A stretch of DNA of 64,000 bases from Paenibacillus timonensis (GTDB lineage: Bacteria; Bacillota; Bacilli; Paenibacillales; Paenibacillaceae): assembly GCF_022427145.1 (NCBI RefSeq), contig NZ_JAKSXN010000019.1, positions 19,994 to 83,993 on the forward strand, read 5' to 3'. The notes under the pieces were generated by a model. The model saw only the letters and a list, made by a program, of their open reading frames with translations. It made no database searches and was not told the DNA's origin. Below are positions 1 through 11,573 of the stretch, piece after piece. The position numbers and the translations under genes are program-made. Numbering within the stretch: position 1 is the stretch's first letter; the number at the start of each line of letters is the position of its first letter.

Positions 1-194
1 AACGAACCTGCGGGAAGCCCTTCGCTTTCGGCTTTCAGCGTGGTCGCGACGACCCGTTTCAACGACCCGTCGGAATACATCGGGATGCTGACCGTAAACG
101 AGACGGCGACGATCAGACCTAATAAAGTACTCAACGTCAGCCATTTCGTGTTCCACATTTTGCGGAACAGCAAGCGTAATAAAGGAACTCCCAT
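1..194 (-). CDS. ABC transporter permease, N-terminal part (runs off the window)
   Basis: The first 64 codons of a membrane protein are present; the rest lies beyond the window edge. The protein opens with MGVPLLRLLFRKMWNTKWL followed by a hydrophobic helix (about residues 18-38) and then a predicted extracytoplasmic part. This is the usual start of an FtsX/MacB-like permease. The ATG shares its A with the TAA stop of the adaptor gene upstream (TAATG), so the two are probably translationally coupled. The neighbours are an adaptor lipoprotein and an ATPase, which makes a MacB-type three-component exporter likely. Substrate cannot be read from this fragment. Confidence 0.75.
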   Translation of the reverse strand, partial: MGVPLLRLLFRKMWNTKWLTLSTLLGLIVAVSFTVSIPMYSDGSLKRVVATTLKAESEGLPAGS

Positions 195-1300
195 TAACGA
201 CCCACTACTTTCTGTCCCGGCGTGAGTCCTTTAACGATTTCCACGTCGGTCGAGGTTTGCATGCCCACCTCAACATCAGCTTCGCGTTTCGTGCCGTCCT
301 CCTCCACGACCTGGACGTAAGTACGCGAACCGATGGTCCGCAGGGCGGATATCGGAATCAATACGGCATTTTCCTTACGTTGGGTCACGATCGAAACGCT
401 AAGCGGCCGGCCGCGTTCGATTCCCTCGGGCCATTTGTCCAGTTGGACGATCAGGTACTTATCGATCGTATCTTTCTCCGGAGGAGTACCTCCGCCGCCG
501 CCGTTCCCGTTTCCGTTATCGGAACTTCCGGTATCGACCGGCATCACTTTCACTTTACCGTCGAATACGCCAGCCGCGTTGATGTCGACCTTCGCTTTCA
601 TGCCGACCGCTACCTTCGCCAAATCCTCCTTGGCAAACTGGGCCGCCACCACCAGCGAAGACGTATCGGACAGCACCGCTACCGTATCATAGGCTTTGAT
701 TGCGGCGCCTTTCTGGGCGGAGACCGATACCACCGTGCCGGAGAACGGCGCTCGCAAAGTTCCGTCCGCAATCGTTTTCTCCAAATCTTCCAGCGCTTGG
801 CGTTGTTCCTCGAAGACGATGGAGGCTTCCTCGAACTCGATCGGGTCCTTCTCGTCCTTCGTACGAAGCAGCTCTTTCATGGAGATTTCCTGTTTGCGGA
901 ACTCCAGCTTCTTCTTGCGCAAGTCCTTCTGCAGGTCCTCAACGTCCAGTTGAATCAGGGCGTCGCCCTGCTTAACCTTGTCTCCCGCCTTGACCATTAC
1001 TTCTTTGACGTGGAGATTATCTTCCGTGAAAAATAACGGTTCCTCCCGCTGGCTCATGATCTTGCCGACCGCGCTGACGCTGATCTCGATCGTCTCCGTG
1101 CGCACTTCGTACTCCGGCTTCTTCGAAATCGTCGGCGGCGTGATCACGGGCAGGTCCTCCTCCGCCTCTTCGTTCGGCAGCAAGGCGCAGCCCGTGGATG
1201 CCGCCAAAGCCAGGCATACGGACAAGATGCCCAGCGTTCGAATCAGCCTAACTTTCCCCCTTTTACCCGATAAATTTGCCATCCACCATTTCGTAAACAT
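194..1300 (-). CDS. HlyD/MacA-type efflux adaptor lipoprotein
   Basis: Membrane-fusion-type adaptor of 368 residues. The N-terminal hydrophobic stretch ends in the lipobox ASTGC (Cys38), so the mature protein is probably a lipoprotein on the outer face of the membrane. A biotinyl-lipoyl-like half motif, a charged coiled-coil hairpin (about 115-175) and the second half motif LRAPFSGTVVSV follow, then beta-barrel and C-terminal domains. A glycine-rich linker (GNGNGGGGG) lies near residue 275. The ATG at 1300 has GGAGGT 8 nt upstream and overlaps the ATPase gene by 38 bp. In MacAB-like systems the adaptor links extrusion to the permease; in a Gram-positive it probably acts at the cell surface. 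A later in-frame ATG at 1282 has a weaker site. Confidence 0.85.
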   Translation of the reverse strand: MFTKWWMANLSGKRGKVRLIRTLGILSVCLALAASTGCALLPNEEAEEDLPVITPPTISKKPEYEVRTETIEISVSAVGKIMSQREEPLFFTEDNLHVKEVMVKAGDKVKQGDALIQLDVEDLQKDLRKKKLEFRKQEISMKELLRTKDEKDPIEFEEASIVFEEQRQALEDLEKTIADGTLRAPFSGTVVSVSAQKGAAIKAYDTVAVLSDTSSLVVAAQFAKEDLAKVAVGMKAKVDINAAGVFDGKVKVMPVDTGSSDNGNGNGGGGGTPPEKDTIDKYLIVQLDKWPEGIERGRPLSVSIVTQRKENAVLIPISALRTIGSRTYVQVVEEDGTKREADVEVGMQTSTDVEIVKGLTPGQKVVGR

Positions 1301-2132
1301 GGTCCGCTACCTCCAGGATTGTAGGATCGTGTGTAGTCATACAGATCGTCACGCGTTCGGTCTGTATGATGTTCTTGAATACTGCCATGACTTGTGCTCC
1401 CATTTGCGAATCGAGATTGGCCGTCGGCTCATCCGCCAGCAGCAGCTTGGGCCGGTGAGCGATCGCTTTGGCGATCGCCACCCGCTGCTGTTCCCCGCCG
1501 GACAGCTCGAACGGGCGGTGGAACATTCGTTTCCCCAGCCCGACGAGCTCCAGGCAGTGCGTAACGCGCCGTTTCCACTCCTGGGGCGGAACGCCCGCCA
1601 TTCGCAGCGACAGCTCGACGTTCTCCCAGGCAGATAGCAGCGGAAGCAAGGCGTACGCTTGGAAAATAAAGCCGATCTGATCCCGGCGCAGCAGCGTCCG
1701 ATTGTCGTCGTTCAGCTCATGCAGCGGCTGGCCGCGGAACCATATTTCGCCCGACGTCGGCTGGTCCAATCCGCCGAGCATATTGAGCAGCGTCGTTTTA
1801 CCCGAGCCGGAGCGCCCCTTGAGCATCACCAGCTGGCCGGAAAGCACTTCCATGTCGATCCCTTTCAAAACCTGGATCTCTCCTCCGCCGACTGGAAAAG
1901 AACGGCGAACGTCTTTGACCGACAAGATCGGTCCGGTCTCCTTCTCCGGTTCCTCCTCTTGCGCACGGACTGCAATGGCCTCGACGGCTGCATCTTCTGA
2001 GACCGTCTTCTCTGCAGCGGCAGCGGCTTCCGCTTCCGCTTCCGCCTCCGGGACCGGAGCGTCCGTTCCGGACGGAACTTCGACTTTTTCTGTTTTGCGA
2101 AGCCATCGCATCATCGTGTATCGTTCTCCCAT
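1263..2132 (-). CDS. MacB/LolD-type ABC transporter ATP-binding protein
   Basis: ATPase of 289 residues with Walker A GRSGSGKTT, the Q-loop region FIFQAYALLP, signature LSGGEQQ and Walker B LLLADEPT followed by the switch His in MTTHD. The domain from about residue 68 onward is the normal length for the MacB/LolD family. Ahead of it is an unusual extension of about 65 residues, rich in Ala and Glu (residues 25-65). It is the first gene of an ATPase-adaptor-permease operon. The start is uncertain: ATG 2132 has a weak upstream site, while ATG 2114/2111 has GGGAGAA well placed before it. Function in export of an unknown substrate is inferred from family and context. Confidence 0.85.
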   Translation of the reverse strand: MGERYTMMRWLRKTEKVEVPSGTDAPVPEAEAEAEAAAAAEKTVSEDAAVEAIAVRAQEEEPEKETGPILSVKDVRRSFPVGGGEIQVLKGIDMEVLSGQLVMLKGRSGSGKTTLLNMLGGLDQPTSGEIWFRGQPLHELNDDNRTLLRRDQIGFIFQAYALLPLLSAWENVELSLRMAGVPPQEWKRRVTHCLELVGLGKRMFHRPFELSGGEQQRVAIAKAIAHRPKLLLADEPTANLDSQMGAQVMAVFKNIIQTERVTICMTTHDPTILEVADHVYEMVDGKFIG

Positions 2133-2294
2133 TTCCCTAATTTGTGATTCTGCCTCTTCTTGGTCTTCTTGGCCTTGTCTAGCAATTCATTTACGTCTTG
2201 CATTATAAACGAAATACTATGGCAAAAAGTTACAACGGAATTAACGAATTCGTTCTTTTTCTTTCCAGATTTTATGCGCTGATGCTAGGTTACA

Positions 2295-2328
2295 ATTCTG
2301 TTAGAATAAAGGAGAATTCTACTAGAAT
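2295..2328. promoter_or_regulatory. Two identical-type palindromes upstream of the SLH-GH18 gene
   Basis: Two 13-bp inverted repeats of the form ATTCT-N3-AGAAT lie at 2295-2307 and 2316-2328, exactly 21 bp apart, which places them on the same DNA face. They precede the ribosome binding site of the gene at 2348 and sit in the divergent region shared with the ABC operon. A further 12-bp palindrome AACGAATTCGTT is at 2243-2254. Tandem operators for an unidentified dimeric regulator are the simplest reading; TAGAAT within each repeat could also serve as a -10 element. Confidence 0.45.
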
Positions 2329-2347
2329 CGGCAAGGAGAACTACTTC

Positions 2348-3952
2348 ATGAAAAAAATGATACCCACTCTACTGGCGGCATCGCTGCTGCTTGCTGCGGC
2401 CGTTTTCCGGCTAGAGCCGGCCGCCGCCGACAAACTGCCGTATACCGACATCTCGGCCAGCTATGCCCAAGACGCAATTATTCGCTTACATGCCGATAAT
2501 GTGATGAAAGGAACGTCCGAGTCTTTGTTTTCCCCCACCCGCTCGATTACGAGGGCGGAATTTATGACCACACTGACGCGGATCTTTCGGGTGGAACCGG
2601 CGGCATCCGCCGTTCCGGCTTATCGCGACGTGCCGAAGACCTCCTGGTATTACGGCACGATCCAGGCGGCTACCGAGCTGGGCCTAACCGAAGGAATGGG
2701 CGACGGCCTTTTCAAGCCCGATCAACCGCTAACCCGCCAGGAGGCCGCCGCTTGGCTGGTCCGGGCGCTGAAGCAAACGCCGGCAGCCGCTAGCGTACAG
2801 ACCGGCTACAAGGACGAGGCGGCGATCGCGGTTTGGGCCAAGCCGTACATCGGCTCCATATCGCAGCTGGGACTGATGCAAGGAAGCAGCGGAATGTTCT
2901 ATCCGGCGCAGGCGATCACGCGCCAGGAGACGGCCGTCATCTTGGATCGCCTGCTGCAGGACTACCGCTGGACCGAGGCAATCGCGGCTACCGCCCATCC
3001 GGCTCCGGTCCAAATCGGCTGGCAATACGGCCAATCGAACGAAGCTTATCAGAAGTCGATACTGCAATCGAGCGTGAACGTGCTGGCGCCGAGGTGGTAT
3101 TTTCTCGAAAAAACCGGCAAGATCTCCGACTCCAGCGTTCCTTCTCTAGCAACCTGGGCCAAAAATAACGGCAAACAGGTATGGGCCATGGTAGGCAACC
3201 GTTTTGATCAGGAAACGACGCACAAGTTGCTTGCTTCCGGCTCCCTTTCCGCGGACGCGATTCAAAGCTTGAAGTCTTATGTTCAAAAATATGGGCTGAA
3301 CGGCATCAACGTGGATTTCGAGAACGTCGCGGCTGCCGATCGGGACCTGTTTACCGCCTTCATCGCCAACCTGGCTAAGGAACTGCATTCGGTCTCGGCC
3401 GTGCTGTCCGTCGATCTGCCGCCGGATCTCGGCAGCGACTGGTCGGATGCGTACGACTACGCCGAATTGGCCAAGAGCGCCGATTACTCGGTGATTATGG
3501 CCTACGACGAGCACTGGAGCGGATATACCGCCGGTTCGGTCGCATCGCTCGGCTGGGTGCAGAAACACCTTGATAAGCTGCTCGCAAAAATTCCAGCGGA
3601 TAAGCTCATTCTCGGGATGCCGCTGTACACGCGGGATTGGAGCCTCAGCGGCAGCGGGACCACGCTATCGTCGGAGGACGTCTCTCTCCCCGAGCAAAAT
3701 AATCGGATCACCCAATACGGCGGTACGCCCAAATGGAACGATGCGGCTGGCCAATACACCATGGAATACCGTAAGAACGGCACGTTGCACAAGATTTGGC
3801 TGGAAGATGCCCGTTCCCTATCCGAGAAATACCAGCTGGGGGCCAAATACGGCGTTGCCGGGTATGCCTACTGGCATATCGGCGGGGATTCGCCGGACGT
3901 ATGGACTAGCTTGAAGAATGCGGAGAAATACGAGGGATTTTCGTTTAAGTAG
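2348..3952 (+). CDS. Secreted SLH-domain GH18 glycosyl hydrolase (spore cortex-lytic-like)
   Basis: Protein of 534 residues. A signal peptide (about 1-27, ending AAA) is followed by three SLH repeats (about 30-80, 90-143, 150-205), each with the TRAE/TRQE-type core, and then a GH18 domain (about 225-530). The GH18 catalytic motif reads GINVDFEN with the general acid Glu325, and the downstream block VIMAYDEHW resembles the SleL/YaaH/YdhD spore-cortex N-acetylglucosaminidases rather than secreted chitinases. SLH domains would hold it to pyruvylated wall polymer. ATG 2348 was chosen because AAGGAG lies 9 nt upstream; the frame stays open farther 5' but without a site. The exact substrate is inferred. 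Confidence 0.85.
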   Translation: MKKMIPTLLAASLLLAAAVFRLEPAAADKLPYTDISASYAQDAIIRLHADNVMKGTSESLFSPTRSITRAEFMTTLTRIFRVEPAASAVPAYRDVPKTSWYYGTIQAATELGLTEGMGDGLFKPDQPLTRQEAAAWLVRALKQTPAAASVQTGYKDEAAIAVWAKPYIGSISQLGLMQGSSGMFYPAQAITRQETAVILDRLLQDYRWTEAIAATAHPAPVQIGWQYGQSNEAYQKSILQSSVNVLAPRWYFLEKTGKISDSSVPSLATWAKNNGKQVWAMVGNRFDQETTHKLLASGSLSADAIQSLKSYVQKYGLNGINVDFENVAAADRDLFTAFIANLAKELHSVSAVLSVDLPPDLGSDWSDAYDYAELAKSADYSVIMAYDEHWSGYTAGSVASLGWVQKHLDKLLAKIPADKLILGMPLYTRDWSLSGSGTTLSSEDVSLPEQNNRITQYGGTPKWNDAAGQYTMEYRKNGTLHKIWLEDARSLSEKYQLGAKYGVAGYAYWHIGGDSPDVWTSLKNAEKYEGFSFK

Positions 3953-3958
3953 AAAAAG

Positions 3959-4010
3959 AGACCCCCGATGACAAAAGGCGAACTCGCTTCTCATCGGTGG
4001 TCTTATTTTG
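3959..4010 (+). terminator. Rho-independent terminator after SLH-GH18 gene
   Basis: A 13-bp stem with one mismatch (3959-3971 with 3991-4003) is followed by TTATTTTG. It lies 7 bp after the stop codon of the plus-strand gene. Confidence 0.8.
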
Positions 4011-4015
4011 TGCGC

Positions 4016-4052
4016 AATTAAAAAAGCAGCCCAAATCCTAAGATCGGGCTGC
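4016..4052 (-). terminator. Terminator of the pyrimidine operon
   Basis: On the minus strand GCAGCCC (4052-4046) pairs with GGGCTGC (4032-4026), followed by a run of six T. It lies 20 nt after the pyrE stop and closes the pyr operon, back to back with the plus-strand terminator. Confidence 0.85.
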
Positions 4053-4071
4053 TCCTTGTTTAATGAATCGC

Positions 4072-4716
4072 TTACGCGTTGCCGAACGACGCCGGGTCCT
4101 GCCGCCAAGACCGCAGAAGCTCGAGGTCTTCCGCTTGAATATCGCCGCGCTTCACGGCGACGTCGATCAGCGCCGTATAGTTGGACAGGGTTTGCAGCGT
4201 GATACCCGCATCGGCAAATGCCTGCACGGCTTTGTCCAGCTGGTAGCTGAAAATCGCCAGTACAGCCAAAGGCTCCGCTCCGGCTTCGCGCACGGCTTGC
4301 GCCGCCTTGATCGAGCTGCCGCCGGTGGAGATCAAATCCTCGATGACGACGACTTTCTGCCCCGGCTTAATCAAACCTTCGATTTGATTCTCTTTGCCAT
4401 GCCCTTTGGCCTTGTCGCGAATGTAGGCCATCGGCAGACCCAGCTTCTGCGAAGTGAACGCCGCGTGCGGGATGCCTGCCGTCGCCGTTCCGGCAATCAC
4501 TTCGGCTTCGGGGTAGGTCTTGCGGATCATGGCCGCGAACGATTCGGCGATCAAATCACGGATCTCCGGGTACGACATCGTGAGCCGGTTGTCACAGTAT
4601 ATCGGCGATTTGATGCCCGAGGTCCAGGTGAACGGCTGATGCGGACGGAGCGCCACCGCTCCGATGTCCAGCAGACTCCCGGCAATTTGCGCTTCTACCG
4701 ATTGGGTATTCGTCAT
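4072..4716 (-). CDS. pyrE: Orotate phosphoribosyltransferase
   Basis: Protein of 214 residues that transfers phosphoribose from PRPP to orotate, giving OMP, the fifth step of UMP synthesis. The PRPP-binding motif VVVIEDLISTGGSS is intact, with the flexible-loop basic residues in YIRDKAKGHGK before it. Length and order match the PyrE family. It is the last gene of the pyr operon: pyrF ends 3 nt upstream and a strong terminator follows. Expression should follow PyrR-controlled readthrough of the whole operon. No unusual feature was seen. Confidence 0.96.
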   Translation of the reverse strand: MTNTQSVEAQIAGSLLDIGAVALRPHQPFTWTSGIKSPIYCDNRLTMSYPEIRDLIAESFAAMIRKTYPEAEVIAGTATAGIPHAAFTSQKLGLPMAYIRDKAKGHGKENQIEGLIKPGQKVVVIEDLISTGGSSIKAAQAVREAGAEPLAVLAIFSYQLDKAVQAFADAGITLQTLSNYTALIDVAVKRGDIQAEDLELLRSWRQDPASFGNA

Positions 4717-4719
4717 GTC

Positions 4720-5448
4720 TTACATCATCTCCTTAATGATCGATTCCGCCGCTTCTCGCGGATTGGGGGCAGCGATGATCGGCCGGCCAACGACGATATA
4801 ATCCGTCCCTTGCGCCATCGCCTCACCTGGAGTTAACGTGCGCGATTGATCGCCTTGCGGGCTGTTCGCCGGGCGAATGCCCGGCGTCACCGTCAAGAAA
4901 GCTTGTCCGCATTGCGCTTTAATCGCCGTCACCTCAAGAGGCGAAGCGACAACGCCGTCCAGCCCGGCTTGACGAGCCACCTCCGCATAATGCACGACAG
5001 CTCCCTCCACTTCGCCCGGGATGCCGATTTCCTCGTTCATCACTCGGCGGCTCGTGCTGGTCAACTGCGTCACCGCGATGATCTTCGGCATCGTCAGCGA
5101 GCTGTCGCTCTCGAGGGCTGCCAGCGCACCCTCTCGGGCTGCCTTCATCATGTCCAGCCCGCCTCCCGCATGCACGTTAAACAGATCCACGCCCAGTTTC
5201 GTGACGCTGTTCGCTCCGCCTTTGACCGTGTTCGGGATGTCATGCATCTTCACGTCTAGAAAAACGGAGTAGCCCCGCTGCTTCAACTCGCGGATCAAAT
5301 CCGGACCGGCCGCATAAAACAGCTGCAGCCCCACCTTCATGTAGCAGGGAATCCCCTCCAGCTCCTTCAGCAGTTTCCGCGCCTGGTCCGCATCGGGAAA
5401 GTCCAGGCCGACGATCAGTTTCCCGGCCGCTTCTTCAAACGAACGCAA
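4720..5448 (-). CDS. pyrF: Orotidine 5'-phosphate decarboxylase
   Basis: Decarboxylates OMP to UMP, the last step of the pathway. The catalytic DxKxxD motif is present in FLDVKMHDIPNTV, and the C-terminal phosphate-binding blocks TPGIRP and IVVGRPI are intact. The proposed start is TTG 5448 because GGAGGAG lies just upstream and the resulting 242-residue protein matches the usual family length (B. subtilis PyrF is 239). An in-frame ATG at 5487 exists, but it falls in the loop of a strong hairpin and lacks a ribosome site; it would add 13 atypical residues. The gene sits between carB and pyrE in the operon. Confidence 0.93.
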   Translation of the reverse strand: MRSFEEAAGKLIVGLDFPDADQARKLLKELEGIPCYMKVGLQLFYAAGPDLIRELKQRGYSVFLDVKMHDIPNTVKGGANSVTKLGVDLFNVHAGGGLDMMKAAREGALAALESDSSLTMPKIIAVTQLTSTSRRVMNEEIGIPGEVEGAVVHYAEVARQAGLDGVVASPLEVTAIKAQCGQAFLTVTPGIRPANSPQGDQSRTLTPGEAMAQGTDYIVVGRPIIAAPNPREAAESIIKEMM

Positions 5449-5471
5449 ATCCGCTCTCCTCCATTCATACT

Positions 5472-5504
5472 GGCGGCTCCGAAGCATGATGCTTCCGAGC
5501 CGCC
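5472..5504. other. Strong hairpin just upstream of pyrF
   Basis: Two 14-bp arms (5472-5485 and 5491-5504) match with a single mismatch around a 5-nt loop. On the plus strand it is followed by a T-rich tract, but no plus-strand gene precedes it. On the minus-strand transcript it ends 23 nt before the TTG of pyrF, so it may act as an intercistronic RNA structure. Confidence 0.6.
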
Positions 5505-5529
5505 GCTTTATTTTTCAATTAACCCAAAC

Positions 5530-5705
5530 TAACAGACCGTATGGACCTTATTTGCTCATTTCCCCGTTTTTTCCCGTTGTAACGGACTCCAGAGACCTTA
5601 TTATACCTCAAGGGGTTAATCTTGTTGGTTTTGCCCGAAATAAGGGCTCCTCGGTCCGTTAGAATCGAAAGCTCCCCAACACCGGAACAATATCGTTCCT
5701 GGTGT
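5530..5705. repeat. Intergenic inverted repeats with 23-bp arms (carB-pyrF gap)
   Basis: Three 23-bp arms share the pattern TAAC(A/G)GAC...CTTATT: 5530-5552, 5580-5602 and, inverted, 5639-5661. The last two face each other and make an 82-bp unit. A further hairpin (5680-5705, ACACCGGAAC with GTTCCTGGTGT) is followed by another GTCCGTTA. The short reading frame across this stretch appears to be a by-product. The same architecture recurs at 13802-13934. Confidence 0.65.
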
Positions 5706-5743
5706 CCGTTAGCTTTCCGTTGGGTTTCAAAACACCTCTTCGC

Positions 5744-5772
5744 GATCAAAAAGCCGACTTTTTGAACTTCCT

Positions 5773-5778
<6 letters not shown>
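5744..5778. repeat. Partial copy of dispersed GTTC/CGGTG element abutting the carB stop
   Basis: On the minus strand the sequence CTTTAGAGGAAGTTC then AAAAAGTCGGCTTTTTGATC begins at the carB stop codon and resembles the element at 26901-26993 and 55998-56037. The inner part forms a GATCAAAAAG / CTTTTTGA hairpin. Confidence 0.5.
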
Positions 5779-8985
<3,207 letters not shown>

Positions 8986-8989
8986 AGGT

Positions 8990-10126
8990 TTACAGTTCTC
9001 CTTTCGCCGCGGCCATCAGTTCGGCTTGGCGGGGTTTTTGCGGGTTCTGCCGCTTGTGCTCGCGGATCATCTCGATGAACCGGTCGAACAAGTAGCTGTT
9101 GTCGTAGGGTCCCGGAGCCGCCTCCGGATGATATTGTACGGAAAAGGCCGGGTATTTCTTATGTTTTAGTCCTTCGATCGTTTTGTCGTTATTGTTGATG
9201 TGCGTCACTTCCAGTTCGGTTCCGGCGACGGACGCTTCGTTTACGGTGTAGCCGTGGTTCTGCGACGTAATGTAGCAGCGGCCGGAAGCCAGCTCTTTCA
9301 CGGGATGGTTGCCGCCGCGATGGCCGAATTTCAACTTCTCCGTATCGGCGCCGCAGGCCAAGGCGAACAGCTGGTGGCCTAAGCAAATCCCGAAAATCGG
9401 ATACTCCCCGAGCAGCTCGGCGATCATCTTCGCCGCATACGGGACGTCTTTCGGGTCCCCAGGTCCGTTGGACAGCTGGATGCCGTCCGGGTGCAAGCGG
9501 CGGATTTCGTCCGCGGTCGTGTTATGCGGCACGATCACGACGTCGCAATCGCGTTTGTTCAGCTCGCGTAGAATCCCGCTTTTTGCCCCGAAGTCGACCA
9601 GCACGATCCGTTCCTTGGACCCCGGACTGCTGTAGACATGGTGCGTCGAGGTTTGCGCCACTTGATTGCGCAGCTCGGCGATGCTGGTGGCCAGCATCAT
9701 TTCCTTCAATTCGTCCACCGATTTCGTCGAGGTGGTCAAAATCCCCCTCATCGTTCCTTGATGGCGGATAAGGCGCGTCAGCATGCGCGTATCGATGTCG
9801 GTAATGCCGGGAATGCCGTATTCCTTCAGCAGGTCGCCCAAATTGTATTGAGCCCGCCAGTTGCTTGGAGTCGGTTCATAGCGGCGTACGACAAAGCCGT
9901 GGATCGACGGTGCGATGGATTCGAAGTCGTCGCGCGAAATGCCGTAGTTTCCGATCAGCGGGTACGTCATCGTGACGATTTGCCCGCAGTAGGAAGGATC
10001 GGACAGCACCTCTTGGTATCCCGTAATTCCCGTATTAAAAACGACCTCGCCGGTCTTCTCCCCTTCCGCCCCAAATGAGGTCCCGGTAAACAGCGTGCCG
10101 TCTTCCAACAATAATCTTGCCTGCAT
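8990..10126 (-). CDS. carA: Carbamoyl-phosphate synthase small subunit (glutaminase)
   Basis: Protein of 378 residues that supplies ammonia from glutamine to CarB. The N-terminal CarA domain (1-130) begins [11 protein letters not shown] and has the conserved TGYQE and DPSY blocks; the class I glutamine amidotransferase domain has the nucleophile Cys in GICLGHQ and the His/Glu pair in QYHPEA. All triad residues are present. It follows pyrC by 52 bp and precedes carB by 4 bp. A CTGCAGGATG context with AGGAGTG upstream supports the ATG at 10126. Confidence 0.96.
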   Translation of the reverse strand: MQARLLLEDGTLFTGTSFGAEGEKTGEVVFNTGITGYQEVLSDPSYCGQIVTMTYPLIGNYGISRDDFESIAPSIHGFVVRRYEPTPSNWRAQYNLGDLLKEYGIPGITDIDTRMLTRLIRHQGTMRGILTTSTKSVDELKEMMLATSIAELRNQVAQTSTHHVYSSPGSKERIVLVDFGAKSGILRELNKRDCDVVIVPHNTTADEIRRLHPDGIQLSNGPGDPKDVPYAAKMIAELLGEYPIFGICLGHQLFALACGADTEKLKFGHRGGNHPVKELASGRCYITSQNHGYTVNEASVAGTELEVTHINNNDKTIEGLKHKKYPAFSVQYHPEAAPGPYDNSYLFDRFIEMIREHKRQNPQKPRQAELMAAAKGEL

Positions 10127-10178
10127 CCTGCAGCACTCCTTTATCCATAAGCTGAAATACTATATTCACATTAGCCCA

Positions 10179-11486
10179 TTATTGGGCTAGTTCGAGCGTA
10201 TCGTTCCAGACCAGTTTCCCTTTGACGATGGTTGCGACGGGCCAGCCCTTCAGCTTCCATCCGGTAAACGGTGTATTGCGTCCTTTCGAGGCGAAGGCGG
10301 CCGGATCAACCGTCCGCTCCGCGTTCAGATCGACGATCGCCAGGTCGGCCGGAGTCCCCGGAACCAAACGTCCCGCCTCCAGGCCGAACACGCGGGCCGG
10401 ATCGGCCGTCATCCGCTGCACCAGCATCGCCAGGCTCCAGCGGCCTGTGGCGACGAACTTCGTATACAGCAGCGGGAAGGCCGTCTCGAATCCAACGATG
10501 CCAAACGGTGCCAACTGCATGCCTTTCGCCTTCTCCTCTTCGCTGTGCGGAGCATGGTCGGTCACGAGAATGTCGATCGTGCCGTCTTCCAGCGCGGCGA
10601 TGCAAGCTTCCACATCCCGGCGGGAGCGCAGCGGCGGATTCATTTTCCAGTTGGCATCCAGTCCGGGAATATCCTCCTCCGACAAGACCAGATGGTGCGG
10701 GCACACCTCCGCGGTGACGTTGATGCCGATTTGCTTTGCCTGGCGGATCAGCCGGATCGACTGCTCCGTGCTTACGTGGCACACATGGTAGTGAACCCCG
10801 GTCGCTTCCGCCAGCAAAATATCCCGCCCGACATGAATCGCCTCGGATTCGTTCGGAATTCCCTTCAACCCGTGCTTCCGGGCGAATTCCCCTTCAGCTA
10901 CCGGTGCGCCTTCCACCAGCGAGTTATCCTCGCAATGGGCGATCACCGGCATCCCCAGCGAAGCGGCCTGCCGCATCGCATCTTTCATCATTTGCGCGTT
11001 TTGCACGCCGACGCCGTCATCGGTGAAGCCGATCGCGCCGGCTTCCTTCAAAGCGGCGAAGTCCGTCAGCTCGCGGCCAAGCTCGCTTTTGGTGATCGCC
11101 GCATAAGGCAGCACGTTCACCAGCCCGGCTTCCTCGGCCTTCTGCAACACAAACCGTACCGTGTCCGGGTTGTCAGTGACCGGCCGGGTGTTCGGCATGC
11201 AGGCGATCGTGGTGAATCCCCCTTGAGCCGCCGAGCGCGAGCCGGTTTCGATCGTTTCCTTATGCTCAAACCCCGGTTCCCGCAAATGAACGTGCATATC
11301 GATGAATCCCGGCGTCACCAGTTTCCCGCCGGCATCGATGACCTCAGTCCCGGCTTCCGAGCCGGCCTGCTCGAGTTGGCCCGCTTTCTCGACCTTCGCG
11401 ATGATTCCGTTCTCGATCGTAATTTGGGATAATTCCTGTTCCCCTTGTTCATTCAAGACATTGGCATTGATGATGACCAGCCGCAT
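10179..11486 (-). CDS. pyrC: Dihydroorotase
   Basis: Protein of 435 residues in the class I dihydroorotase family, catalysing ring closure of carbamoyl aspartate to dihydroorotate. The metal-binding motif DMHVHLREPG follows the short N-terminal beta part, and the later His residues are in VIAHCED and YHVCHVS, with the catalytic Asp in VTDHAPH. B. subtilis PyrC (about 428 residues) is similar in length. It lies between pyrB (87 bp upstream) and carA. No PyrR-type attenuator is visible in the pyrB-pyrC gap. Confidence 0.96.
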   Translation of the reverse strand: MRLVIINANVLNEQGEQELSQITIENGIIAKVEKAGQLEQAGSEAGTEVIDAGGKLVTPGFIDMHVHLREPGFEHKETIETGSRSAAQGGFTTIACMPNTRPVTDNPDTVRFVLQKAEEAGLVNVLPYAAITKSELGRELTDFAALKEAGAIGFTDDGVGVQNAQMMKDAMRQAASLGMPVIAHCEDNSLVEGAPVAEGEFARKHGLKGIPNESEAIHVGRDILLAEATGVHYHVCHVSTEQSIRLIRQAKQIGINVTAEVCPHHLVLSEEDIPGLDANWKMNPPLRSRRDVEACIAALEDGTIDILVTDHAPHSEEEKAKGMQLAPFGIVGFETAFPLLYTKFVATGRWSLAMLVQRMTADPARVFGLEAGRLVPGTPADLAIVDLNAERTVDPAAFASKGRNTPFTGWKLKGWPVATIVKGKLVWNDTLELAQ

Positions 11487-11573
11487 GTTTTATCTCTCCT
11501 CGCTGATTGAAGTTCGTACCCGAAAACTCCGTCTGTCGTCCTGCTCGAAGCAACCCTTTATCCCGGCCGCGGT

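Noticed and set aside
2198..2347. 50-codon N-terminal extension of the SLH-GH18 protein
   Set aside because: The ATG at 2348 has AAGGAG and begins a normal signal peptide; the extension covers the promoter and operator-like palindromes.
5449..5487. ATG 5487 as start of pyrF
   Set aside because: Lies in the loop of a strong hairpin, without a ribosome site, and adds residues not seen in PyrF proteins.
5519..5749. Frame of 76 codons between carB and pyrF
   Set aside because: It consists of the 23-bp-arm repeats and the adjoining hairpin; no ribosome site, and similar frames are expected wherever the repeat occurs.
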